From: an uncultured Succinatimonas sp.
Lineage (GTDB): Bacteria; Pseudomonadota; Gammaproteobacteria; Enterobacterales; Succinivibrionaceae
NCBI GenBank assembly: GCA_937880335.1
Contig: CALFLJ010000051.1
Span: 1-10,958, forward strand
Length of the DNA: 10,958 nt
Direction of reading: 5' to 3'
In this document: positions 1 to 5,694 of the stretch, in pieces
How the letters are laid out: each line of letters starts with the position of its first letter
Position numbering within the stretch: the stretch's first letter is position 1
Made by a program: the position numbers and the translations under genes
Notes under the pieces: generated by a model
Told to the model about the DNA's origin: nothing
Database searches by the model: none
The model's input: only the letters and a program-made list of their open reading frames with translations

Positions 1-104
1 GTCACAATCCCTTTAAAAACAGGGAGTCCATTCGGACCGTGCTTCCACTTTTTTATTTTAATTTTCAATAAGTAATTTTGGATGTTTTTGCAAAAAATTA
101 TCAT
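1..104 (-). CDS. Possible partial reading frame running off the left edge
   Basis: From an ATG at 104-102 the minus strand stays open to position 1, giving about 34 residues. The first 18 are hydrophobic or lysine-rich and look like translated AT-rich spacer. The last 16, KWKHGPNGLPVFKGIV, have a more protein-like composition, and the underlying bases are clearly richer in G and C than the spacer. The gene could therefore start at an internal GTG or other codon, or this could be the edge of a mobile element. No Shine-Dalgarno sequence precedes the ATG. I do not recognise the family; the remaining part lies outside the window. Confidence 0.25.
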   Translation of the reverse strand, partial: MIIFCKNIQNYLLKIKIKKWKHGPNGLPVFKGIV

Positions 105-426
105 AAAAAAGCTAACTGATCGATATTATAAAAACAATAGATATAACCAAATATACAACTATTGTAGTTATACTAAATAACAAATAATTTTACTATTTAT
201 ATGTAAATTTAATTAAAATTATACATAAAACACACTTTCTTTTTATATTAAAAATACAGAAGATTAAATTAGATAAAAAGCAAAACCAATCAAACTTTTG
301 TCACAAACATTATATTTTATTGTTTTAATGTTTTAATTTTAGAGTTTTTTTACTAAAAATGTATGGTAAACATAAACTACAGGGATCATAATTATAAAAT
401 AGTAGGAGCAATAAAGCAGCTTATGT
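105..426. other. AT-rich spacer without a recognisable gene
   Basis: About 320 bases lie between the edge frame and ogt. All frames are closed at short intervals. I see only weak AT inverted repeats, for example AACTA-TTG-TAGTT around 157-170 and TATGTA/TACATA around 200-228, and no tRNA-like or GC-rich hairpin. On the minus strand a TTGGTT and TAATAT pair 16 bp apart near 129-156 could serve as a promoter for the edge frame. No convincing terminator for ogt is visible here. Confidence 0.5.
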
Positions 427-918
427 TTAAAGAGCATTTTCCAAATTTAAAAGGAATCGCTTTTTATCAATACCGCCTGCATAACCATTTAAGTTACCAT
501 TACTACCAATTACTCTGTGACATGGGATAATAATTGATATTTTGTTATGTGAAATTGCATTTCCGATGGCCTGAGCAGACATAGCACTTCCCCCTGTTCT
601 TTTTAAAATTTTCTTTGCAATCTCGCCATAAGTTTCAGTTTTACCATACGGAATTGATGTTAAAATTTGCCAAACCTCCATCTGAAAAGGAGTTCCTAAC
701 AATTTGAATGCAAAGTTTATTTTGGGATTCTTTCCTTCAAAATACAAACTTAGCCAGTTCTCTACCTCTTTGAAAATATTCAAACCAGGGGTTTCTTGAA
801 CATATTTTATATCTTTAAAATATTTATGCTCACTAAAATATAAACCTGTAAGACCTGTTGGCTCTGCATATAGATTAATTTTTCCTAAAGGCGATAAAAA
901 AGATGTTTTAAACTGCAT
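427..918 (-). CDS. ogt: Methylated-DNA--protein-cysteine S-methyltransferase (Ogt/MGMT family)
   Basis: This is a 163-residue suicide DNA-repair protein that transfers the alkyl group from O6-alkylguanine (and O4-alkylthymine in the Ogt type) to its own cysteine. Seen: an N-terminal alpha/beta domain (about 1-70), then the DNA-binding and catalytic domain with TPFQMEVW (76-83), IPYGKTETYGEIA (89-101), the active-site motif IPCHRVIG with Cys133, and the substrate-loop motif GYAGGIDKKRFLL (145-157). The length matches E. coli Ogt. It lacks the extra AraC-like domain of Ada, so it is repair-only. The position of the usual arginine finger (RAVG) is Gln116 (AQAIGNA), as in the family members I know with MSAQAVG. 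There is no clear Shine-Dalgarno before the ATG at 918-916. It lies 85 bp downstream of the FGE-OB gene on the same strand and may be read through from it. Confidence 0.93.
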   Translation of the reverse strand: MQFKTSFLSPLGKINLYAEPTGLTGLYFSEHKYFKDIKYVQETPGLNIFKEVENWLSLYFEGKNPKINFAFKLLGTPFQMEVWQILTSIPYGKTETYGEIAKKILKRTGGSAMSAQAIGNAISHNKISIIIPCHRVIGSNGNLNGYAGGIDKKRFLLNLENAL

Positions 919-986
919 GGAATGTTTTTTTAATGTTTTTTAAAATTCTGTAAACGAAGTATAAGATAACAAGAGACAAAATATTT

Positions 987-1001
987 AAGGATTTTATCCT
1001 T
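987..1001. terminator. Short hairpin after the FGE-OB gene (weak terminator)
   Basis: AAGGAT-TTT-ATCCTT forms a six-pair stem two bases beyond the TAA of the gene ending at 1004. The longest T-run follows it on the plus strand; on the minus strand the trailing sequence is only AAATATTTTG. As a minus-strand terminator it is weak, so some transcription into ogt is plausible. Confidence 0.35.
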
Positions 1002-1003
1002 TT

Positions 1004-2500
1004 TTACATCAGTTTTAATTTATCAATGTCTTCTACCTCAATCTCTAGGCTATCCTTGTACATTTCTATTTTGCCAAAAGCACAAATTTTACGGTTTATA
1101 TGCTCTTTAACTTTATCAATACCTGAAAAATTTGGATTTTTTACTACAAAAACAAAACTTTGATGAGGGTATTTTTTATCAAGATTTAAAAGTAAAACAC
1201 TGTTTCTTTTTAAGTATTTAGTTTGAGCTAAAATTCCACAAACAGTAACTCTTTCATTAAAATAAGATTGAGCATTACGAGCCTCGACATAAAGATCTGC
1301 ATTTACAGAGGACTTACTATCGATAAGCTCAACAAATATGCTGTCATCCTCACTTATATTTTGCCTTCTCCCCTCTTCTATAGAGAGATTTGTTGTTACT
1401 TGAGATTTAACACTATTCTCATAATTTTCTTCTAAATGTTTAATCTCATTTTTAGGCAAAACAGGCGGTGTTGTTAATTCTTTGTGTTTATCTGTGCTAA
1501 GACTAAGATCTTTTTCATTTTGTATTTTCTGAGAGGAGAGCTTTTTAGCCTCGTCATTTAACTCTTGAGCTTCGGCAATACTTCCTATAACAGGCAGAGT
1601 TAACATTAAACGAAAGCCTGTATCATTGGATTTAAAAAGTCCCCCTTTTTCATTAATAAAAGGTCGCTCTGATCGATAGGATGAATTGACTCTATTTTTT
1701 GAGGTCTTAAAACTTCCACCTCTTACCAAAATTCCTCCAGACTGCCCATGGCTACGCCCTTTAAGAGTCGCAGAAAATCTATCGGACATCATCTCCGAGG
1801 CATTTCCTAACATGTCGTATAAGCCTAAAGGGTTTGGCTTTAATAAACCAATTGTCTGTAGTTTGCCATTTGCGCTATTTGGTCCTTGATAGAATGCATA
1901 GTCCTTAAGATCACCATTTATTCCAGATAAATTTGACTCAAGTTCTTCCTTTTTAACTTTAAGTCCCCCTCTTTGAGCAAATGACCATTCACAACTAGTA
2001 GGCAAAATTGCAAAGGGTCTTTTACCATTTTGCAAATACCCGTCTTGAGCTTTTTGTAGATACAAAGAATAATTTTCTAAAGCTTTTAAAGCTTCATTAT
2101 AAGTTATGTTTACTGCAGGAAACTTTGATTTTACAGATAATGTAGGACATTTCTTATTAGTTAAAGCCTTATACTGAGCATCAGTAATTTCATATTTAGA
2201 AATAAGCATGTAAAAGCCATTTTCATCATGAAATGCCCCTTGCACGTAGCACTTATTATGACTATTTGAGATAGGATTTGAATTTTTATCATCCCCATCA
2301 TAAAAAGCAAAGTCTCTTAATTTATGATCTTTATCATAGGACGTATAAACTTTAACAAAAGCCATAGAAAAGCCACATGGCATTGAAACTATAACGTCAT
2401 CTTTGCTAGGTTTTGGATTGAAATATTTATCCTGAGAAAGGACACTATTAGAAAATACAGCGAGTATAAAAAAAATAAAACTTTTAAAGACGTTATACAT
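1004..2500 (-). CDS. Exported FGE-sulfatase-like protein with C-terminal OB-like domain
   Basis: This 498-residue protein has a hydrophobic signal peptide (1-22, likely cut before Gln23), so it is probably periplasmic. Residues about 90-300 show the FGE-sulfatase (SUMF1/EgtB/PvdO) signature: GFYMLISKYEITDAQY (95-110), LPTSCEWSFAQRGG (166-179), GLYDMLGNASEMMSD (226-240), VRGGSF (259-264) and TGFRLML (294-300). In true formylglycine-generating enzymes the last motif is GFRC; here the cysteine is absent, so FGE activity is unlikely and a binding or structural role is more plausible. A polar, low-complexity linker (about 305-400) leads to a roughly 90-residue OB-fold-like domain (406-498) with VTVCG, LLLNLDKKYPHQSFVFVV and ICAFGKIEMYKDSLEIEV. 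That domain is a paralogue of the protein encoded 6 bp upstream. ATG start with a weak TAAAG before it; the pair is almost certainly one operon. Substrate and partner are unknown. Confidence 0.75.
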   Translation of the reverse strand: MYNVFKSFIFFILAVFSNSVLSQDKYFNPKPSKDDVIVSMPCGFSMAFVKVYTSYDKDHKLRDFAFYDGDDKNSNPISNSHNKCYVQGAFHDENGFYMLISKYEITDAQYKALTNKKCPTLSVKSKFPAVNITYNEALKALENYSLYLQKAQDGYLQNGKRPFAILPTSCEWSFAQRGGLKVKKEELESNLSGINGDLKDYAFYQGPNSANGKLQTIGLLKPNPLGLYDMLGNASEMMSDRFSATLKGRSHGQSGGILVRGGSFKTSKNRVNSSYRSERPFINEKGGLFKSNDTGFRLMLTLPVIGSIAEAQELNDEAKKLSSQKIQNEKDLSLSTDKHKELTTPPVLPKNEIKHLEENYENSVKSQVTTNLSIEEGRRQNISEDDSIFVELIDSKSSVNADLYVEARNAQSYFNERVTVCGILAQTKYLKRNSVLLLNLDKKYPHQSFVFVVKNPNFSGIDKVKEHINRKICAFGKIEMYKDSLEIEVEDIDKLKLM

Positions 2501-2506
2501 AAAGCT

Positions 2507-2884
2507 TTACTTAGCAAGACTTATAAAGTTTGGCTTTCTTACCTCTATTTGTACAGTTTTCTTATATTCTTTAACCTCACCTAGGGCACAAACAATTTTA
2601 TTTAGATGGGAGTTAGGAGAGCCTAATTCACTAAAAACATCTTTGTAATGTGATTTTTTTACATAGATTACTAAAGACTGATGCGGATATGGGGCATCTA
2701 AATTTAAATAGACGGAGCTTTTAGTTCTTTTAACTTCCATAAGCTTGCCACAAGCTAATACAGTATCGCCTATATAATTAGCAGCTCTAGATGCTGAAAC
2801 AGCCTTTTGCGCAGCAAAAACAGAACTTGAAATTAATGATAAAGATAAGAAAATAGCTGTTAAGATCTTTAAAAATCTAATCAT
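2507..2884 (-). CDS. Small exported OB-fold-like protein
   Basis: This is a 125-residue protein from the ATG at 2884-2882. A TTG 12 bases upstream is in frame, but GGA sits 8 bases before the ATG and the signal peptide reads best from there: MIRFLKILTAIFLSLSLISS followed by a cut after about Ala24. The mature part (about 30-125) is one OB-fold-like beta domain: VLACGKLMEVKR, SVYLNLDAPYPHQSLVIYV, IVCALGEVKEYKKTVQIEV. It matches the C-terminal domain of the neighbouring FGE-like protein along its whole length, including two cysteines (45 and 99) in equivalent places, which could form a disulphide in the periplasm. Similar small domains are known in OB-fold families that bind nucleic acid or oligosaccharide, but no ligand can be assigned. 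It is the first gene of a two-gene unit. Confidence 0.72.
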   Translation of the reverse strand: MIRFLKILTAIFLSLSLISSSVFAAQKAVSASRAANYIGDTVLACGKLMEVKRTKSSVYLNLDAPYPHQSLVIYVKKSHYKDVFSELGSPNSHLNKIVCALGEVKEYKKTVQIEVRKPNFISLAK

Positions 2885-2946
2885 AGATAATTCCAAAATT
2901 TATTTAAAAAAAGATAAATTTCAAATTTAACGCAACAAGCGTATAA

Positions 2947-2952
2947 ATTATA
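2947..2952 (-). promoter_or_regulatory. Possible -10 element of the OB/FGE operon
   Basis: A perfect TATAAT on the minus strand lies about 63 bases upstream of the ATG at 2884. No good -35 box is seen 16-18 bp further upstream (ATCTGC at 17 bp), and TATAAT-like strings are common in such AT-rich DNA. The CTTAGATT copy of a repeated motif begins three bases beyond it. Confidence 0.25.
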
Positions 2953-3007
2953 ATCTTAGATTAATTTTAGCAGATCTAAAAAAAGATTCCTGTTACGGAT
3001 ATGACAT

Positions 3008-3040
3008 AATCTAAGCTAAATTTATAATCTAGCTTAGATT
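3008..3040. terminator. 11-bp perfect inverted repeat after the sigma-54 gene
   Basis: Arms AATCTAAGCTA (3008-3018) and TAGCTTAGATT (3030-3040) flank an 11-base loop. It starts 13 bases beyond the stop of the minus-strand gene at 3054, the usual place for a terminator. Neither strand has a U-run after the stem, and the stem is AT-rich, so a regulatory operator for the OB/FGE operon is an alternative. The half-site CTTAGATT recurs at 2955-2962. Confidence 0.4.
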
Positions 3041-3053
3041 AAAAATAAACTTA

Positions 3054-3449
3054 TTACTTAAGAAAACTAAATATGCCACCTGTGGCAAGTTTTGCCGCCC
3101 ATATTAAGCCGTCACCGACCCCCTCTAAAATAGAATAGTCATCTTCTTTTGGAGCCTTATCTAAGGCCTGCCATTTAGGATCCATTTGTGTCTTTTGATC
3201 TTGAATTGCTTTATTGGGACTTAGCGATGAAAACTCACTGAAATCAACATCTTTTAAAGCTAATGTACTATGGCCTAAAGGGGTTACAGATTTATTTTGC
3301 TCAGTAGCTGAGTTTTGCATTAATACAGCAAGAGCATTGTTAAAATCATCACCTTTATTATCAATGCTTTGTGGATTTAACGGTGAATTATAGTTATTTT
3401 GAGCTCTGAGACTTTGCGCAACCTGGGTTGATGCAATATACGCAGACAT
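3054..3449 (-). CDS. Protein of unknown function behind a sigma-54 promoter
   Basis: This is a 131-residue protein. The start is the ATG at 3449-3447, six bases after a near-perfect Shine-Dalgarno GGAGGAG (3462-3456); an upstream in-frame TTG overlaps that site and is rejected. There is no signal peptide. The N-terminal half is polar and rich in Asn, Gln, Ser and Ala (SAYIASTQVAQSLRAQNNYN), then comes an acidic and lysine-mixed middle, and the last 20 residues form a glycine-containing hydrophobic segment ending GGIFSFLK. I do not recognise the family. The layout (polar, likely disordered, with an amphipathic or hydrophobic tail) would suit a flagellar accessory, a secreted or a membrane-associated protein, but nothing decides between these. 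The gene has its own promoter of sigma-54 type and is followed by an inverted repeat, so it looks monocistronic. Confidence 0.65.
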   Translation of the reverse strand: MSAYIASTQVAQSLRAQNNYNSPLNPQSIDNKGDDFNNALAVLMQNSATEQNKSVTPLGHSTLALKDVDFSEFSSLSPNKAIQDQKTQMDPKWQALDKAPKEDDYSILEGVGDGLIWAAKLATGGIFSFLK

Positions 3450-3455
3450 TTTTCT

Positions 3456-3462
3456 CTCCTCC
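3456..3462 (-). promoter_or_regulatory. Strong Shine-Dalgarno sequence deciding the start at 3449
   Basis: The minus strand reads GGAGGAG, then six bases (AGAAAA), then ATG. This is the strongest ribosome binding site I see in the window and implies efficient translation once the sigma-54 promoter is active. Confidence 0.85.
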
Positions 3463-3509
3463 AAACCTTGTGGCTACATTTTGCCACCTGATATGCCTGT
3501 CGTATATAA

Positions 3510-3526
3510 AGCAAGTTAAGTGCCAA
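3510..3526 (-). promoter_or_regulatory. Sigma-54 (RpoN) promoter
   Basis: The minus strand reads TTGGCACTTAACTTGCT, matching the consensus YTGGCAC-N5-TTGCW, with GG and GC separated by exactly ten bases as sigma-54 requires. Expected transcription start is about 3499, giving a leader of about 50 bases to the ATG at 3449. The -24 element begins two bases beyond the stop of the DUF1036-like gene. Sigma-54 promoters need an enhancer-binding ATPase; no regulator gene is in the window. Confidence 0.78.
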
Positions 3527-3528
3527 AA

Positions 3529-3927
3529 TTAATTTCCTGATATGGTGTATTTACTACCATTGAGGCGACCAAAAACAACTTCCTCATACCCTTTCTCCCC
3601 GTCACGAGGAACCTCATCATGGAACTTACGATCTATCTTAACCCAAACTTTTTTTGTCTCTGCATCTTTAGGATAGTTGTTTTTAGTACAGTCATTGTAA
3701 ATGTAAATATTATGAAGATCATTTACATTATCAATAATTATTGGAGCCTCCTCTCCTGAGGCAAAAACATACCAACCTTCGGTAAGCCATTTAGTTTTAT
3801 CCGTACGGGCATTTATAGCAATTGAACAGTCTTCGTGAGATTCATTTTTAACATCAATTCTTACTGAAGCTAAAGCACTAGTTGTTCCTAAGGCTAATAG
3901 TGCAATTCCCAACCATAATTTTTGCAT
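3529..3927 (-). CDS. Exported DUF1036-like small protein
   Basis: This is a 132-residue protein from the ATG at 3927-3925, preceded by GGGAG at 8 bases; a longer in-frame TTG start would bury the signal peptide 12 residues in and is rejected. Signal peptide: residues 1-20, with ALA before the likely cut (MQKLWLGIALLALGTTSALA). The mature protein begins VRIDVKNES and carries KWLTEGWYVFASGEEAPI (46-63) followed by NIYIYND (73-79). This layout (beta strand with Asn, then W-x-TEGW-aromatic, a turn with G-E, then an aromatic YIY strand) is what I know from DUF1036, a family of small secreted or periplasmic beta proteins of unknown function. Two cysteines (34 and 80) could pair. No partner is evident; the sigma-54 gene follows without an obvious terminator between them. 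Confidence 0.68.
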   Translation of the reverse strand: MQKLWLGIALLALGTTSALASVRIDVKNESHEDCSIAINARTDKTKWLTEGWYVFASGEEAPIIIDNVNDLHNIYIYNDCTKNNYPKDAETKKVWVKIDRKFHDEVPRDGEKGYEEVVFGRLNGSKYTISGN

Positions 3928-4031
3928 AAATGAATCTCCCGCAACAAAATAATTATTCTCCAATATTTTAACTCAAGTTTCCAACTTTAAAAATTTATCT
4001 GTGTTTAAAAATTAAAGGAAAAACATGTTTT

Positions 4032-4072
4032 AAAAACAAAAAAGGTGTTATCCATATTAAGACAACACCTTT
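4032..4072 (-). terminator. Rho-independent terminator of the purine permease gene
   Basis: The minus strand reads AAAGGTGTTGTC, an 8-base loop, then GATAACACCTTT, followed by TTTTGTTTTTA. The stem pairs 11 of 12 positions, the last with a G-T wobble. It lies 24 bases beyond the stop at 4097 and is a classical intrinsic terminator, isolating the permease from the genes downstream. Confidence 0.88.
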
Positions 4073-4096
4073 AATCTAAACTAAAGTTTTAGCTTA

Positions 4097-5434
4097 TTAT
4101 CTAATAACAAAGCTTATCATGAAGATGATACTTACAATCCACATGATAGGAGAGATTTCCTTGCCCTTACCTGTTGCACACTTTAAGATACAATAACTTG
4201 CAAAGCCAAAACCAAATCCGTTTGCAATGGAGTAAGTTAAAGGCATCATAGCGATGGTTAAGAAAGCCGGTACTGCATCGGTAAAATCATTGAACTTAAT
4301 ATCAACAACGTTACGCATCATCATAGCACCAACGATAATTAAAGCTGGGGCGGTAGCGAAGCTTGGAATTAAAGCTGCTAAAGGAGAGAAAATAAAGGCT
4401 AACAGGAATAAAACGCCTACAGTAATTGCTGTTAAGCCAGTTCTACCACCTGCATTAGCACCAGCTGTAGACTCAATGTAAGAGGTTACAGTACAAGTAC
4501 CCATTACAGCTGAAACCATTGTGCCACAGGAATCTGTTAACAGAGCACGGTCGATATTCTCAATATGGCCCTTATCATCCATTAAACCTGCAGCCTTACC
4601 TACACCAATTAAGGTACCAATATTGTCAAATAACTCAACAACAGTGAAGGTAAAGATAATGGAAACTAAGCCATAATGGAAAGCACCAACTAAATCCATG
4701 GCCATGAAAGTCTCACCAAAGTGAGGTATCTCAAGGCTGATTACGTCAGAAACCTTTGTAGGAACAGGAGCTACACCTAGGATCATACCTAAAGCTACAA
4801 TAGCTAGGATACCGATTAACATGGCGCCTCTAACCTTTAAAGCTAATAAAACGCCAATAAGTAAAACACCTAAAACGGTTAGAAGAACCTTAAGATTAGT
4901 TAAATCGCCTAAAGCAACCTTAGTAGACTTATCTGCTACGATAAGCTCTGATGACTGCATACCGATAAAGGCAATGAACATACCAATACCAACTACAACA
5001 GCTGACTTTAAGCTCATAGGTACAGAATCAATAATTAACTGACGCAATTTAGTAATAGTTAAAATAAAGAACACAATACCTGAAATGAACACAGCTCCTA
5101 ATGCTGTCTGCCAAGGTAACTGTAAGGTACCGCAAACATAGAAAGAGAAGAAGGCAGTCAATCCCATTCCTGGTGCTACGCCAACAGGTAAGTTAGCAAA
5201 CAAGCCCATAGCAATGGTACATAAAGCTGTTGACCATAAAGCTGCAGCCACAGCGGCATCATGAGGAATACCTGCTGCAGTAAGCATAGATGGAACTACA
5301 AAAATAATATAGGCCATCGCCAAGAAGGTGGTTAAACCAGCGAGAACCTCGGTTTTAACAGATGTATTTTTACGTGTTAAACCAAAAAAGCGATCCAGAA
5401 CACCATTTGGAGCCTTGGAGGTATTATCGGACAT
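4097..5434 (-). CDS. NCS2-family purine permease (AzgA-type, PurP/AdeP-like)
   Basis: This 445-residue inner-membrane symporter imports a purine base, driven by protons. It is the same length as E. coli PurP and similar along it: LDRFFGLTRKNTSVKTEVLAGLTTFLAMAYIIFV at the N-terminus (written here only as a match to PurP's LERVFKL...TEVIAGFTTFLTMVYIVFV), ANLPVGVAPGMGLTAFF in TM3 (80-96), LPWQTALGA (106-114), LFDNIGTLIGV in TM8 with Asp270, TSYIESTAGANAGGRTGLTA in TM10 with Glu321, and DAVPAFLTIAMMPLTYSI (386-403). About 14 membrane segments are expected. PurP has Asn in the TM3 motif (GMGLNAFF); here it is Thr93, as in the hypoxanthine/guanine permease GhxP, so the exact substrate (adenine or hypoxanthine/guanine) is open. 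GAGG lies 9 bases before the ATG. It is a single-gene unit, divergent from the TerB-C gene. Confidence 0.93.
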   Translation of the reverse strand: MSDNTSKAPNGVLDRFFGLTRKNTSVKTEVLAGLTTFLAMAYIIFVVPSMLTAAGIPHDAAVAAALWSTALCTIAMGLFANLPVGVAPGMGLTAFFSFYVCGTLQLPWQTALGAVFISGIVFFILTITKLRQLIIDSVPMSLKSAVVVGIGMFIAFIGMQSSELIVADKSTKVALGDLTNLKVLLTVLGVLLIGVLLALKVRGAMLIGILAIVALGMILGVAPVPTKVSDVISLEIPHFGETFMAMDLVGAFHYGLVSIIFTFTVVELFDNIGTLIGVGKAAGLMDDKGHIENIDRALLTDSCGTMVSAVMGTCTVTSYIESTAGANAGGRTGLTAITVGVLFLLAFIFSPLAALIPSFATAPALIIVGAMMMRNVVDIKFNDFTDAVPAFLTIAMMPLTYSIANGFGFGFASYCILKCATGKGKEISPIMWIVSIIFMISFVIR

Positions 5435-5504
5435 TTAAATAAGCCTCGTTTTGAACGTTTAAGCAAATAATCTTAAACTCAATCTAAAAACAGAAGTGTT
5501 TTAA

Positions 5505-5526
5505 TAGGGGCAAATTATTGCCCCTA
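5505..5526. promoter_or_regulatory. GC-rich perfect hairpin in the divergent spacer
   Basis: Arms TAGGGGCAA (5505-5513) and TTGCCCCTA (5518-5526) around an ATTA loop form a nine-pair stem, the only GC-rich element in this spacer. On the permease side it would lie in the leader about 70 bases before the ATG, without a following U-run (TTAAAAC), so it is not a standard attenuator. It could be an mRNA-stabilising stem or an operator. Confidence 0.5.
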
Positions 5527-5613
5527 TCTTAATAGGCGAAATATCATATTTTACGCTAATTAATTCTAATTTTCTAACAGTTAATATGATTTAAAAAGAT
5601 TTTTGTTTTCTTT

Positions 5614-5642
5614 TTGACAAATAGCGCAATGTAGATTAAGCA
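5614..5642 (+). promoter_or_regulatory. Possible promoter of the TerB-C gene
   Basis: A perfect TTGACA (5614-5619) is followed after 17 bases by TAAGCA (5637-5642), a poor -10. A TAGAAT lies at 5671-5676 but is too far from the TTGACA to pair with it. The match is half-convincing; start of transcription would fall about 45 bases before the ATG. Confidence 0.35.
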
Positions 5643-5694
5643 AGCTTTTGTTTTTGAACATAAAAAGCATAGAATAAGGGATCGGAGTTTGTAT

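Noticed and set aside
401..530. AGGAG followed by an ATG on the plus strand, overlapping the 3' end of ogt
   Set aside because: The frame closes after about 36 codons and is antisense to the Ogt active-site region; spacing of AGGAG to the ATG is too long.
1686..1889. Plus-strand open frame of 67 codons opposite the FGE-like gene
   Set aside because: It is antisense to conserved FGE motifs and has no ribosome site or recognisable protein pattern.
3470..3487. GTGGC/GCCAC hairpin in the leader of the sigma-54 gene as a terminator of the DUF1036-like gene
   Set aside because: Five pairs with an eight-base loop and no U-run, and it lies inside the leader transcribed from the sigma-54 promoter.
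4254..5042. Two plus-strand open frames opposite the permease
   Set aside because: They mirror membrane-segment codons of the permease; such Ala/Lys-rich shadows are usual and have no start signals.
5444..5466. AACGTT centre upstream of the permease as a possible PurR operator
   Set aside because: Flanks (TTTTG on the left, TAAGC on the right) do not match the PurR consensus around the centre.
5435..5640. Purine riboswitch in the permease leader
   Set aside because: No P1-P2-P3 arrangement with the conserved loop sequences could be found; only one simple hairpin is present.
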